64,000 bases of DNA from Paenibacillus rhizovicinus (GCF_010365285.1 NZ_CP048286.1:5692001-5756000), one strand, 5' to 3'; shown: positions 16,171 to 25,072, numbered from the stretch's first letter. Program-made: numbers and translations. Notes: a model not told the origin generated them from the letters alone.

Positions 16171-16797
16171 ATGAAAATCCTAATCATCCAACCAAAACTT
16201 GAGCAGAACATTACGCAACTTGAATACGAGCTTAGAACGAATCCTACTGCCGATGCGGTGTTGTTCCCGGAAGGTTATTTAAATGAAAACGTGGAACAAG
16301 CATGTGCGTTAGCAAAGTACCATAACAAGATACTTATCGGAGGGTATAGAAGGTTAAATGAAAGTCCGAAAGATAGGGCAATCCTTATTGACCGTTCAGG
16401 CGAAGTCGTTCTAGACCGAATTAAGTACAGCCAGACGACCTTTAAGTCCATAGAGGGATTGAAGATCGGACACATGCTTTGCGATGAGTTGGTCTTACAA
16501 GGTGTAAAGAACGAAGACACCAGTGGAATTGACGTGATTGTGCATCCGATCGGTGTGGGAATGTTCAGCGAAGAACAATTCGATGAATGGATTAATGAAG
16601 CAAGAAAGATAGCTGTTGCCTATAAGGCAATGATTATTGGAGCAAGTCACGCTGACGGCTCATTTAGAGGCAGTGGGGTATCCATACCGATTGCCTACTG
16701 TTTCGACCCATCTGGAAACGCGATTTTTATTTCGAAGAACGACGTGCGAACCCGTATGTTGAATAGTGCAGCTAAAACCGTTTCTTTCGTCGACTAG
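16171..16797 (+). CDS. carbon-nitrogen hydrolase (nitrilase superfamily)
   Basis: About 208 residues from the ATG at 16171, placed by GGAGG at 16161. The Glu-Lys-Cys triad can be traced: Glu in FPEGY (about residue 34), Lys in DRIKYSQT (about 86), Cys in GHMLCDE (about 106). At 208 residues it is shorter than most family members (250-300), with an abbreviated C-terminal part. Amidases and N-carbamoyl hydrolases belong here; the substrate cannot be named. Confidence 0.75.
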   Translation: MKILIIQPKLEQNITQLEYELRTNPTADAVLFPEGYLNENVEQACALAKYHNKILIGGYRRLNESPKDRAILIDRSGEVVLDRIKYSQTTFKSIEGLKIGHMLCDELVLQGVKNEDTSGIDVIVHPIGVGMFSEEQFDEWINEARKIAVAYKAMIIGASHADGSFRGSGVSIPIAYCFDPSGNAIFISKNDVRTRMLNSAAKTVSFVD

Positions 16798-16982
16798 TCC
16801 ATCGATAAGCTGAAGTTCACGGTTGTAGAAAATAATGTATTAGACTGGGAGCATATAGGCATTGAGCATTGTCAGCGAGTACTATGAATGTTAGGCCTGC
16901 TCGTCGCTTCGGCAATACGTTAGAATGAACTCACTCGTAAAGAGAAGTTCAACACTAATAAAGCCGTTCGGAGGTCTAGCAC

Positions 16983-17249
16983 ATGTCGAAGGATGCTGAA
17001 CGTACCATACTGGATATCCTTTATTTTCTGTCTGCATTGTGGCTGCTGTTAACAGTTCTAGGGCATTACAGCTTTATTGTTCTTGTTATTCCCGTGTTTT
17101 TAGTTTTTTGTTTATCCTTTCCGTGGATACTTGCAATCATGGGTGCGTATTTCATTATATTCGCTGAACATTTTAAGACGGAGACGCGCATCGTCTTTAT
17201 CCCTTTCCTGCTTCCAATTCTTTATGCTTTCGTAGGGATACATCTATAA
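16983..17249 (+). CDS. small integral membrane protein
   Basis: 88 residues behind a good CGGAGG site. Nearly all of it is hydrophobic, with about three helices (residues 12-30, 32-55, 66-86). No family is recognised. It is followed by the first intergenic palindromic element. Confidence 0.6.
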   Translation: MSKDAERTILDILYFLSALWLLLTVLGHYSFIVLVIPVFLVFCLSFPWILAIMGAYFIIFAEHFKTETRIVFIPFLLPILYAFVGIHL

Positions 17250-17266
17250 GAGAAGATCCCGTAATT

Positions 17267-17340
17267 GAGCTAAACGCGGAACTATACGACTACGACACCA
17301 GGCTGCAGGCATGAACTGCAGCCTTTGTTCAATGTAACGG
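17267..17340 (+). repeat. intergenic palindromic element, copy 1
   Basis: The head GAGCTAAACGCGGAACTA begins 18 bp after a stop codon. The hairpin GGCTGCA..TGCAGCC (17301-17323) follows and the tail is TTTGTTCAATGTAACGG. It shares head and tail with the other copies in the 17-38 kb stretch. The T-rich side of the hairpin could also terminate transcription. Confidence 0.6.
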
Positions 17341-17437
17341 GGCAGATTGGTTTCCGATCCCGACCTGCCGCAACCTTCCAACTGTTGGAAACGTAAATTA
17401 AGGTGTGAGCAGATAGAGAATTGATAGAGGTGATTGC

Positions 17438-17833
17438 TTGGCTAACAAGAGGAGATGGAGCATTGCGGCCGCGGGTGTATTAGTAATCGTTTTATTTGCT
17501 TCGATATATTACTACGTTGAACGAGGCAACAACTCTTATACAAGCATTACAATGTTTATGAATGTTGAGAAGAAAGAATATGATATTGAACCAGGACGAT
17601 ACTTGAAAATGTGGGTCACTGGTTCAAACTCAAGTGACAGCAGTCAAAGCAAATTAAAGTATAAAGTCATGATAAAGGACTCAATGGTCTATAACCTTCT
17701 GGAGGAAGGTAAGGAATATTTCGTTTCGCTTGAAGGAATAAAAAAGAAAAATCAATCCGAGTATACGTACACCTTTAATCAGGTGGGTCATCCAGGCGGG
17801 ACACAGCTAAGTGGCGAAGGGAAAATGGAATGA
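17438..17833 (+). CDS. membrane-anchored or secreted hypothetical protein
   Basis: 131 residues from a TTG (GAGGTGA eight bases before). A positive N-terminus (ANKRRW) and a hydrophobic segment (residues 9-27) form a signal anchor. The rest is a predicted beta-rich extracytoplasmic domain (SLEGIKKKNQSEYTYTF). No family is recognised. Confidence 0.6.
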   Translation: MANKRRWSIAAAGVLVIVLFASIYYYVERGNNSYTSITMFMNVEKKEYDIEPGRYLKMWVTGSNSSDSSQSKLKYKVMIKDSMVYNLLEEGKEYFVSLEGIKKKNQSEYTYTFNQVGHPGGTQLSGEGKME

Positions 17834-17870
17834 TATTATTCGTGAGCTGGAGAATTGGAGGGGAGTATTG

Positions 17871-18037
17871 ATGTCGAGAATTAATGTTTTCTTTACTCTA
17901 TATACGCTTTAATTTTAGGCGCTATTTCAATATATACACATGAAATCGTTGCTTTTGTTCTGCTTGGCTTAATTTTATTTGCTCTTAATAAAATAATGTC
18001 TGTTCTCAAAGAGATATCAAAGAAACTTGATAAATAG
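17871..18037 (+). pseudogene. frameshifted small membrane protein
   Basis: ATG at 17871 with GAGGGGAG upstream gives MSRINVFFTLYT, then a stop. The next frame continues without a break as LILGAISIYTHEIVAFVLLG, a second hydrophobic stretch and KEISKKLDK. One base change near 17905-17912 would restore a single protein of about 54 residues with a two-helix hydrophobic profile. Either a decayed gene or a sequencing error. Confidence 0.5.
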
Positions 18038-18098
18038 AACAGTAACAAACTAACGGAGAACGTTAGTAAAATTGAGGAGCGAAGCAAGGAGTAGAGCA

Positions 18099-18284
18099 AT
18101 GAAGAGGATTGGTTTGAATTTTCTCATAGCATGCATTTTCTTTGGAATTTACATTACTATTAAGCAATTAGGTTGGTTACCTAATCGGGATACTATTGAT
18201 TCAAATGGTTGGACTATGTTTATTTATATTGCTTTGATACTTACGATCTTATTAATATCTTGGATAAGAAGGAAGAATAAATAA
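18099..18284 (+). CDS. small two-helix membrane protein
   Basis: About 61 residues from the ATG at 18099, after AAGGAG. Two hydrophobic helices (LNFLIACIFFGIYITI and MFIYIALILTILLISWI) and a basic C-terminus (RRKNK). No known family. Just upstream lies a perfect dyad ACTAACG-GAGAA-CGTTAGT (18049-18067), related to the core of the intergenic elements. Confidence 0.6.
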   Translation: MKRIGLNFLIACIFFGIYITIKQLGWLPNRDTIDSNGWTMFIYIALILTILLISWIRRKNK

Positions 18285-18323
18285 TTTTACATTTTGTTCA
18301 ATACTTACTAATCCTTGTGAAGG

Positions 18324-18417
18324 TGCATTACGCTAACTGGGAACAATAGCTCAATCAAACATTAGGTTGTTCCCGACAGTCAATGTTTGGAACATTAGTT
18401 CATATCATTAACGGAAG
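18324..18417 (+). repeat. intergenic palindromic element, copy 2
   Basis: Reads TGCATTACGCTAACTGGGAA, i.e. tail-like CATTACGCTAAC fused to the head TAACTGGGAACAATAG. Inside, GGGAACA pairs with TGTTCCC. It ends with TTCATATCATTAACGGAAG 10 bp before the next start codon. Its core thus serves as the end of one unit and the start of the next. Confidence 0.6.
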
Positions 18418-18429
18418 AATAGGTGGATT

Positions 18430-18648
18430 ATGTTGTTATCAATAATGCTGATTTGCATCGGGCTTTTATTCTTTTTCTTTCCTGTAAAAGTATGGATGAT
18501 CTCTCGCATGAGTTTTGACTTAAAAGCTGGGAAATTTACTTATCCTGATTCTGGACATAAAGCAATGAAAATATTAAATCGGATTTTCGGAATTCTATTG
18601 TTACTTATTGCAATATTAAATTTAATTGACGGCTCCTTTTTAAGATGA
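18430..18648 (+). CDS. small two-helix membrane protein (DUF6199-like)
   Basis: 72 residues. The first helix is at residues 2-20 and the second near 52-66, separated by a conserved-looking loop (SRMSFDLKAGKFTYPDSGHK). The layout resembles small bacillar membrane proteins of the DUF6199 type; no function is known. The intergenic element at 18324 sits immediately upstream and a partial core GTTACGCTAACTGATAGG (18718-18735) follows. Confidence 0.6.
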   Translation: MLLSIMLICIGLLFFFFPVKVWMISRMSFDLKAGKFTYPDSGHKAMKILNRIFGILLLLIAILNLIDGSFLR

Positions 18649-18796
18649 ACAATTCTTGGAAAGACTTCCTCACCATTGTCTGAACCATTGTGTGTTTATG
18701 TGTCTAAATAAATTGTCGTTACGCTAACTGATAGGATAAATGAACAGGATCCTTTTTGGTAGTATTAAGGAGAGATAAGAACAAGGGGGCATTCAG

Positions 18797-19295
18797 TTGA
18801 ATTCTGAACACAAAGAGTTCACAGAAAAACTTCTTTCCCATATTTTTATAGGCAGTCAATTAGATGGTGTGAAATTCGGGTTAGGTCCAGCTGCGCTTTT
18901 ATTACGCTTTGAACACTATGATCATCATTCTCCAGATCAACTTTGGCTTAATATTGAGTCAAAATGGGGAGTCTTTCCTAAAGACACGCATGATTTTCCG
19001 AATTCCGAAGATGAAATGAGTGAGCTTTCGGAAGAAGACGAGTATAAATTAATTTTTGAACTTCGGCGAGAAAAAATAGCCAAAATAAAGCTTGGCAAGA
19101 TTTCTCCGCATTTACATATTGAATTTGAGTCTGGAAAAACTCTTTTTGTAAATGGACACCATAAAAAAATACGAGTGTTGGCAAGCAGGAGATGGCATAG
19201 GATATACCGGCAATGAATGGTTTGTCGTGGCTACTCCCGGAGATGGTATTTCTTCATGGGCACCTGATTCATTCAGCTCCCTCGGGAAACGATAA
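18797..19295 (+). pseudogene. frameshifted hypothetical protein (acidic, beta-rich)
   Basis: A TTG start gives about 120 residues including GPAALLLRFEHYDHH, SEDEMSELSEEDEYKL and FESGKTLFVNGHH. After a run of seven A (19163-19169) the frame is lost. In the next frame the protein continues as KKYECWQAGDGIGYTGNEW and ends SFSSLGKR, a natural-looking end. One A fewer would give an intact protein of about 166 residues. Decay and a homopolymer sequencing error are both possible. Confidence 0.55.
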
Positions 19296-19390
19296 CGTCA
19301 CAAGTAAAATAAGGGAATGTTGTGCGTGGAACTACATGGCGGAGCGTGAAATAAATCTTTATTCTACTATGAAAGGACAACGATTTTTCG

Positions 19391-20272
19391 ATGATCATAC
19401 ATAGTTGTAACTATAAAAACCATGACGGATACCGAGCAAGCTTTAATCGACTATCCAAGCTAGTTTTTGGTATTGAGTTCGAAGTATGGTACCAAAAGGG
19501 AGCCTGGGACGACCGTTATATTTGCCATTCATTTGTAGCTGATGAAGAGGTAATTGCAAATGTATCAGTAAGTAAAATGAACTTGGTCATTCATGGTGAA
19601 TCCATAAGGGCTCTTCAGATAGGGACTGTAATGACTCATCCCGAGCATAGGGGTAAGGGATTGTCAAAACAACTGATGGAACATGTATTGGATACTTACA
19701 AAGACACCTGCGACTTGTTTTTCTTATTTGCGAACAGAACCGCGCTTGAGTATTATCCCAAATTTGGATTTTCTGCCGTACCTGAACACCGTTTTCTCCT
19801 AAATATATCTGGTGAACCCAAAAATAATTTAATTTCATTGGAAAAACTAGATGTTTCCACGAACGAGCATTGGAATTTCATTAAACAGAGGCTTAGCTCC
19901 CGCAGACCAATTTCAAAATATTTCGGTGTTACTAACAACGAAGGGTTATTTCAATTTTACGCTTTGAACGTTTTCCAAGAATGCCTTTATTATTCCCAAT
20001 CGGATGATGCCATCATAGTTTTGGAGCATGAAGGTGATTTGTTGCATTTGTATGATATTGTCAGCGATGAAGAAGTAGACATTGAAGCGTTGGTTTCACG
20101 GATTACAGCGGAAGGAACAAGGAAGGTTCGTTTTCACTTTACCCCAGACCAAGTTATTGATAAGGCGTCTGCAGAACCCTTCGGAGAGCTTGAGGATGTC
20201 TTGTTTATTAAATCGCGATCTGATTTAGGCAAGCTGCCTGCCTTTTGTGCACCTACATTGGCTCATGCTTAG
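19391..20272 (+). CDS. GNAT N-acetyltransferase (Eis-like layout)
   Basis: 293 residues. The acetyl-CoA loop is in IGTVMTHPEHRGKGLSKQLM (about residues 75-95), followed by FFLFANRTALEYYPKFGFSA, the canonical GNAT core. A long C-terminal region follows as in Eis-like two-domain acetyltransferases, though shorter. The acceptor is unknown. After the stop comes GCGCTAACCATAGGG, a degenerate head of the intergenic element. Confidence 0.78.
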   Translation: MIIHSCNYKNHDGYRASFNRLSKLVFGIEFEVWYQKGAWDDRYICHSFVADEEVIANVSVSKMNLVIHGESIRALQIGTVMTHPEHRGKGLSKQLMEHVLDTYKDTCDLFFLFANRTALEYYPKFGFSAVPEHRFLLNISGEPKNNLISLEKLDVSTNEHWNFIKQRLSSRRPISKYFGVTNNEGLFQFYALNVFQECLYYSQSDDAIIVLEHEGDLLHLYDIVSDEEVDIEALVSRITAEGTRKVRFHFTPDQVIDKASAEPFGELEDVLFIKSRSDLGKLPAFCAPTLAHA

Positions 20273-20432
20273 CGCTAACCATAGGGAAATTACCTTAGTA
20301 CCATTATTCGGGGTGAACCAAAATTAGGACGGCGGTTGTTGTTTTGGTGAAAGTTGAGAGAGAGCTGCATGTTTCTGGATCTCCCAAGTCTGTCTAAGTG
20401 GTAAGAAAGACAGACGCCGGGAGGGCGAATCT

Positions 20433-21440
20433 ATGTTTCCGACTAATATTCAATCTAGCAGATCCACCAGAACAGAACCGCGTCACCGCAAATCAAAGCT
20501 GCCACAGTTGATCCTCTCGCTCCTAGTCTTTCTCTCTACGCCATTCCTAATGTCGCCCGTCGAAAACCAGTCATTGTCGCCCGATTGCGCCACGCGTCCG
20601 ACGCCTGCGCCTGGATTGGCATCGACCCCGTACGATTGGGTGCGACAGACGATTCTTATCTCGCATGCGCTCGGCGGCATCGAACAATTCGCCGGCACGA
20701 ACAGCCGAGAAGCGCTGGTTCATGCCTATGCTTGCGGGCATCGCGTGTTCGAGACGGACGTGAGCGTTACGTCGGACGGCCATTTGGTGTTGCGGCACGA
20801 CTGGGAAGCCGGCACGTATCCCGTCCTCGGACAGTCGGTACAGAAAGAGAGCGGAGCGATGACGCTCGCGAAATTCGAGGCGTTTCCGATTCAAGGGCAT
20901 TATTCGCCGATGACATTCCAGCAATTGCTTGCTTTTATGGCGAATCATCCCGATGTGCTTCTTGTAACGGATACGAAGGAAGCGGATGCGGCCAAAGCTG
21001 CTGCGATTTTCCGGAAAATCGTCCATGAGACGAAAGATGTGGACCCCGCGCTTCTGAAGCGCATCGTGCCGCAGCTCTATCAGGCCGATAATTATGCGGC
21101 TGTCGATGGCGTCTATCCGTTCAAACAATATATCTACACGTTATATATGAATCAGGATTCCGATGAACAGGTCATTCGCGATATGACCGAGCAAGGCATT
21201 CGAATCGCCGTCATGGACGAGAACCGATATTCGCCGGAATTCGTGCAGGCGCTAAAGGACAAGGGCATTTATACGTACGTCAACACGATAAACGACCTTG
21301 AACGAATCAAGTCGCTCCGGGCATCCGGCGTCCAAGGCGTCATGACCGATTTCATCGAGCCGGAACAAGTGAATGGACGCTCAAACGAGAACCAGACGAT
21401 GGTCGGAAGAGCGTCAGACGTAGGCGATAGAGGTGAGTGA
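20433..21440 (+). CDS. secreted glycerophosphodiester phosphodiesterase-like protein
   Basis: 335 residues. An N-terminal signal/anchor (residues 23-41) is followed by a GDPD TIM-barrel start: ISHALGGIEQF, with NSREALVHAY, FETDVSVTSDGHLVLRHD (Glu/Asp metal ligands and His), and later YTYVNTINDLER and GVMTDF near the end. These are the usual GDPD landmarks. The first His-Arg pair is replaced by SHA, as in some diverged members. The protein probably hydrolyses phosphodiesters of lipids or wall polymers at the cell surface. Ribosome site GGAGGGCG. Confidence 0.8.
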   Translation: MFPTNIQSSRSTRTEPRHRKSKLPQLILSLLVFLSTPFLMSPVENQSLSPDCATRPTPAPGLASTPYDWVRQTILISHALGGIEQFAGTNSREALVHAYACGHRVFETDVSVTSDGHLVLRHDWEAGTYPVLGQSVQKESGAMTLAKFEAFPIQGHYSPMTFQQLLAFMANHPDVLLVTDTKEADAAKAAAIFRKIVHETKDVDPALLKRIVPQLYQADNYAAVDGVYPFKQYIYTLYMNQDSDEQVIRDMTEQGIRIAVMDENRYSPEFVQALKDKGIYTYVNTINDLERIKSLRASGVQGVMTDFIEPEQVNGRSNENQTMVGRASDVGDRGE

Positions 21441-21454
21441 AGCTGAGGGGTATT

Positions 21455-22162
21455 ATGAGGTTGATACTGGTTATGTTATCGCTCTTATTACTGATTACTG
21501 CGATCGGTTGCGGCATGCTAGGAAAGAGAACGTGTGGATCTGACATTGAATGGGTGGATTTTCTGAAAATCAATTCGATTACGTACAATCAGAATCATGA
21601 TGGAACAAAAGAAGTATCGGCAGAACAATTAGGGGAAAAGGTTGGGGAAATTAAATACATGCTGAATGGGCATGCCTGCACGAATTACAAATCTGCTAAT
21701 GGAGATGCGGCATTTCTTTCGATAGGCACCGATGTATATGCTCTGAAGGGGTATAACTCGAATTTTCGCGTAGTAGCTAACAACAGGGTGTATGAGGTAT
21801 CGGATAACCCAAATGCCAAAACGATTGGAGACCTTATGGACATTGAAGGCAAGGTGAAGGCCGTGGGGTTGGAAAGCGGCAGAGATGGTAGTCTGATCGG
21901 TTACTTCAGCCAAGACGCAGCCATGGATTTCAGTAAAGAAATTCTTCCTTTACCTTTGGTTGGCTTCAATGAGGTGTATAAGAAAATTAAGAACGAGACA
22001 GGCATCTTCCTTCGCCTCTTCCTTAAGGACGGTACTTCATTTCGAATGGTCTACTATCCCGATGCTAACGCTTTTGCGAACGGCGGCGCTTTGGGGACAC
22101 ATAAGTTGAAATTATTGGTTACGTCTCAGAGAGCGGACATCAAAGCGGCTGCGGGACTATAG
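21455..22162 (+). CDS. putative lipoprotein
   Basis: About 235 residues from the ATG at 21455 (site TGAGGGG). The signal sequence MRLILVMLSLLLLITAIGCG ends in a lipobox with Cys20. The mature part has beta-strand-rich stretches (VYALKGYNSNFRVVANNRVYEV) and no recognised family. It starts 15 bp after the GDPD stop, so the two are probably co-transcribed. The hairpin at 22179 ends the unit. Confidence 0.65.
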   Translation: MRLILVMLSLLLLITAIGCGMLGKRTCGSDIEWVDFLKINSITYNQNHDGTKEVSAEQLGEKVGEIKYMLNGHACTNYKSANGDAAFLSIGTDVYALKGYNSNFRVVANNRVYEVSDNPNAKTIGDLMDIEGKVKAVGLESGRDGSLIGYFSQDAAMDFSKEILPLPLVGFNEVYKKIKNETGIFLRLFLKDGTSFRMVYYPDANAFANGGALGTHKLKLLVTSQRADIKAAAGL

Positions 22163-22178
22163 CCAATTCGTGATACGA

Positions 22179-22210
22179 CGGCAGCCGGCCGAGGGCTGCC
22201 GTTTTCTCAA
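22179..22210 (+). terminator. intrinsic terminator
   Basis: CGGCAGCC (22179-22186) pairs with GGCTGCCG (22194-22201) and is followed by TTTTCTCAA. It shares the GGCAGC stem with the intergenic elements. Confidence 0.75.
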
Positions 22211-22373
22211 CTCATAGGAAGGATAGCATGGAGACCGATATACAACTTTACATTCACACTTTACTGCGTTACTATATTAGATAAATAAAGCGGTGAAGGA
22301 TTTAGTCTCTCAAATAAACAACTTCAATCTGCACGATATCAAAAAAATATCTCAATTTTGGAAGGGGATTCTT

Positions 22374-22967
22374 ATGGTACTGGTGCGTGAGGCATTAATT
22401 ATCCGAAAAACAAGAGAAACAGACATTAAACTAGAGCTTAATCTCGATGAATACAGTGAAGGTAAGATTAACACGGGGATTGGATTCTTTAACCATATGC
22501 TCACGCTTTTTGCTTTTAGGGCAGGAATAAAACTTCATGTGGATTGTTTAGGTGACTTGGAGATCGATGGGCATCACACGGTTGAGGACATTGGGATATG
22601 CTTGGGGCAAGCAATCAAGAAGGCGATCGGAGATAAGAAGGGGATAAACCGTTACGGTAGTTCGCGTATACCTATGGATGAGAGCTTAGCATTGGTGGAT
22701 TTGAATGTGGCTAATCGTTCTTTTTTAGTGTTTAACGTGGAAATGCCTTCAACGCGAGTAGGCGAGTTTGAAACCGAATTAACCGAAGAGTTTTTTGTCG
22801 CAGTAGCGAGTAATAGCGGGATAACCATTCACGTCAATTTGGAGTACGGCAGAAATACGCATCATATTATTGAGGCAATTTTCGTGGCATTCGGCGATGC
22901 GCTGAAGAAAGCCATTCAGATAACAAGCGATATCATTCCGTCTACAAAGGGTACGTTATCCTTATGA
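22374..22967 (+). CDS. hisB: imidazoleglycerol-phosphate dehydratase, stand-alone
   Basis: About 197 residues from the ATG at 22374 (AAGGGG site). It catalyses the sixth step of histidine synthesis. The manganese-binding repeats are clear: GIGFFNHML, DGHHTVEDIGICLGQA and NTHHIIEAIFVAFGDALKKA. Normal length for a monofunctional HisB. No other his gene is in the window and codon use matches its AT-rich neighbours. The C-terminal catalytic lid is somewhat diverged (NLEYGRNTHH for the usual LHGxNxHH), so activity should not be assumed. Confidence 0.85.
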   Translation: MVLVREALIIRKTRETDIKLELNLDEYSEGKINTGIGFFNHMLTLFAFRAGIKLHVDCLGDLEIDGHHTVEDIGICLGQAIKKAIGDKKGINRYGSSRIPMDESLALVDLNVANRSFLVFNVEMPSTRVGEFETELTEEFFVAVASNSGITIHVNLEYGRNTHHIIEAIFVAFGDALKKAIQITSDIIPSTKGTLSL

Positions 22968-22997
22968 AGTACTTCATCAAAATATGAATTCCAAGTG

Positions 22998-23030
22998 TTT
23001 ACATATGTAACGATGTGTAATAATATGTAA
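22998..23030 (+). promoter_or_regulatory. sigma-A promoter overlapped by three 10-bp tandem repeats
   Basis: TTTACA (22998-23003) and TAATAT (23021-23026) are 17 bp apart. Over this lie three consecutive 10-mers: ACATATGTAA, CGATGTGTAA and TAATATGTAA, repeated with one helical-turn period. This is the likely operator for the helix-turn-helix protein encoded directly downstream. Confidence 0.6.
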
Positions 23031-23051
23031 CTATACGGACATTTGGAGGTG

Positions 23052-23516
23052 ATGGATATAGCTGAATTCTTTACCGTGGACCAGTTTGCTCAAATGCTTG
23101 AGCTCCACCCAAGAACGGTCAGACGATACATTCGCGATAAACAACTTCAAGCTTCTAAGGTTGGTGCTGAGTGGAGAATCCGAAAGGAGGATGCAGAAAT
23201 GTTTATAGGCGGACGATTCGAAAGCCTTCAAACAGAAGCAACCAATGAGATCGAGGCCTTTATACAGGGTCTTGATAGCGAAATTGATGGTAAGCTCCAA
23301 GTTTGCACGGTCCTTGATTGCTATGTAGGAACACCGGAGGCAATGAAAATATCCGAGATCATCATGTGGCATATGAATGAGACGAATCCCCAGCGTGGAA
23401 AGGCGAAGTTTCAATATTTCTACGATGATAAAGCCAAAAAAGGCCGCTATGTCATTTGGGGAAATCCATATTTTGTTGGCAAGGTATTAACAGCCGTAGG
23501 CGAGGTTACTGCTTAA
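23052..23516 (+). CDS. excisionase-type helix-turn-helix protein
   Basis: About 154 residues. The N-terminus is a MerR/excisionase-like helix-turn-helix (FTVDQFAQMLELHPRTVRRYI, then KVGAEWRIRKEDAEMFI). The remaining 100 residues form an unknown domain (EIDGKLQVCTVLDCY, YVIWGNPYFVGKVL) that could sense a ligand. GGAGGTGAT lies only two bases before the ATG at 23052, while alternatives (TTG 23043, ATA 23058) are unusual, so the exact start is uncertain. It probably regulates its own promoter. Confidence 0.7.
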   Translation: MDIAEFFTVDQFAQMLELHPRTVRRYIRDKQLQASKVGAEWRIRKEDAEMFIGGRFESLQTEATNEIEAFIQGLDSEIDGKLQVCTVLDCYVGTPEAMKISEIIMWHMNETNPQRGKAKFQYFYDDKAKKGRYVIWGNPYFVGKVLTAVGEVTA

Positions 23517-23526
23517 ACAGCTCGCT

Positions 23527-23620
23527 GCGCAAACGGAGACAATAGCTTAACTAAGCATGAAGGCAGCTGGTCATTGACATTTGATCGGTTGCCTTCTTTC
23601 GGCTTACGAATACGTTAACG
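23527..23620 (+). repeat. intergenic palindromic element, copy 3
   Basis: The head GCGCAAACGGAGACAATAGC starts 11 bp after the preceding stop. GAAGGCA (23559-23565) pairs with TGCCTTC (23590-23596), and the tail TTACGAATACGTTAACG closes the unit. Confidence 0.6.
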
Positions 23621-23702
23621 CAACAATTAACAATCCCATCACGTCGTAACAATTGAACGGAATAGCCAACGTGGAACGATTGCATAGTGAAAGGGGAATT
23701 CG

Positions 23703-24230
23703 ATGCGTACGTACGGAGTTGTTGGACTTATCCTCTTCTTCACCCTACTGGTCGGCTGCGGTTCGCATGAAGAGGCGGTGGTCCAGCCGACGACCGAAGC
23801 GTCTGTTACTAAAGGCGATTTCACCTACCGCCTCGTGACGGCGAAGCCCGAATACAGCCGCGGGGAATCAGTTCCGATTTACGCGGAGTTGACGTATATC
23901 GGAGATGAAGCGAGCGTCACAATCAACCATTCCGCGTCGCCGTTTTATTTTCCGATTCAGGAGTTGAAAAGAGGCTACGTCATCGACTACGCAATGAGTG
24001 ATGTCGGCGCTAGCACGAAGCTGATCAAAGGCCAACCGATGCGCGGCACATTCAACATCCGAGGTGGTGGCTATAGCGAGAACGATCCTACGGCCTATAA
24101 GGACTTTATCGATAACTTCCGCAAAAACGGGTATGACAAAGGCCATTACGCCGTAAATGGTTATGCCGATTTTTCCTTGGCGGGCCAGAAGGTGCGAATC
24201 GACGCGCAGATCGATTTTCTCGTTGATTAA
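23703..24230 (+). CDS. putative lipoprotein
   Basis: 175 residues. The signal peptide ends in LLVGCG (lipobox Cys19). The mature domain starts after an acidic linker with FTYRLVTAKPEYSRGESVPI, the pattern of immunoglobulin-like intracellular/extracellular proteinase-inhibitor (BsuPI) domains; this assignment is tentative. AAAGGGGA precedes the ATG. The near-identical repeat at 24239 follows. Confidence 0.65.
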   Translation: MRTYGVVGLILFFTLLVGCGSHEEAVVQPTTEASVTKGDFTYRLVTAKPEYSRGESVPIYAELTYIGDEASVTINHSASPFYFPIQELKRGYVIDYAMSDVGASTKLIKGQPMRGTFNIRGGGYSENDPTAYKDFIDNFRKNGYDKGHYAVNGYADFSLAGQKVRIDAQIDFLVD

Positions 24231-24238
24231 ATGACGAT

Positions 24239-24287
24239 ATGCGGCAGCCGGTCAAACGATCAGCTGCCGTTTTCATTGGAGTAACTT
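24239..24287 (+). repeat. intergenic palindromic element, copy 4 (terminator-like)
   Basis: CGGCAGC (24242-24248) pairs with GCTGCCG (24263-24269), then TTTTCATTGGAGTAAC. The whole 46 nt is almost identical to the sequence at 34462-34507 (two differences seen). Confidence 0.75.
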
Positions 24288-24421
24288 AATAAAAACACAA
24301 CTCATTCTGGATTTTGACGTATAATGTTTTGTGGAAAAAGTTGGGATGCGTAAACCTGCGGGTGTGTTGAACAGACAGCTAGGCAAGTCGAAATAATAGG
24401 TCTAATACAGGAGGTTTTGAT

Positions 24422-25072
24422 GTGAAACGTCGTCCTTATTTAATCCTAATTTCGTTCCTTGTATTTCTTGTTGCTGGTTGTAGTCAATCATCTTCTTATG
24501 GAACCCCCGCTCCGATAAAGAACTTAAAATGGGGCATGAACGTAAAGGAGACATTAGATGTCCTGGGAATCGCGGAAAAGGGTTTAACCGAAACAAGCAG
24601 TCTAGGTACAACGCGTATTTTCAAAGCCAACGAAAAAATAAAGATACATGATCGTCCTGCTGAAGTTAGTTTTACGTTTGATTACTATTCCCCCGAGCCT
24701 ATTTTGTTTAGAATCACTGCCAAGTTTAAACCGGAAGACGTCGCGTATATAGAAAAGGAACTCAATAAACAGCGAGGTCAGGGGAGCATTCTTCAATATA
24801 ATGGAAAGAATGAGCCGATGCAGATTAGCTGGAAGGATGCATCGCTTCAAACTAACAAAGAATGGTTGGCCGCCGTTGAAAAGGTTTATACCGCTATGGG
24901 CATGAAGATAACGGAGAATCTCATGGAAAACGGTGTAAATGTGATGGATAAACCAATTACAAGTTGTGTTCTTGAATCAGATACAAACAGTCCAAGGTAT
25001 GGCACCGTTAGTTTTGATGGTTCGGTTGCAGCGATGTTAAATTATCCAGAAAGATTTGTGCCTAAGAAATAA
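24422..25072 (+). CDS. putative lipoprotein
   Basis: 216 residues from a GTG with AGGAGG upstream. Basic N-terminus, hydrophobic core and lipobox VAGC (Cys19). The mature part includes KNLKWGMNVKETLDVLG, a motif seen in small bacillar lipoproteins of unknown function, and SFTFDYYSPEPILFRI. Immediately after its stop lies the perfect dyad TAACGG-GGAAGG-CCGTTA (25075-25092), related to the element core. Confidence 0.65.
   Translation: MKRRPYLILISFLVFLVAGCSQSSSYGTPAPIKNLKWGMNVKETLDVLGIAEKGLTETSSLGTTRIFKANEKIKIHDRPAEVSFTFDYYSPEPILFRITAKFKPEDVAYIEKELNKQRGQGSILQYNGKNEPMQISWKDASLQTNKEWLAAVEKVYTAMGMKITENLMENGVNVMDKPITSCVLESDTNSPRYGTVSFDGSVAAMLNYPERFVPKK

Noticed and set aside
19213-19404. 63-codon frame downstream of the frameshifted gene at 18797
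   Set aside because: Different frame from the natural continuation of that gene and without a family; the 18797 product resumes in another frame here.
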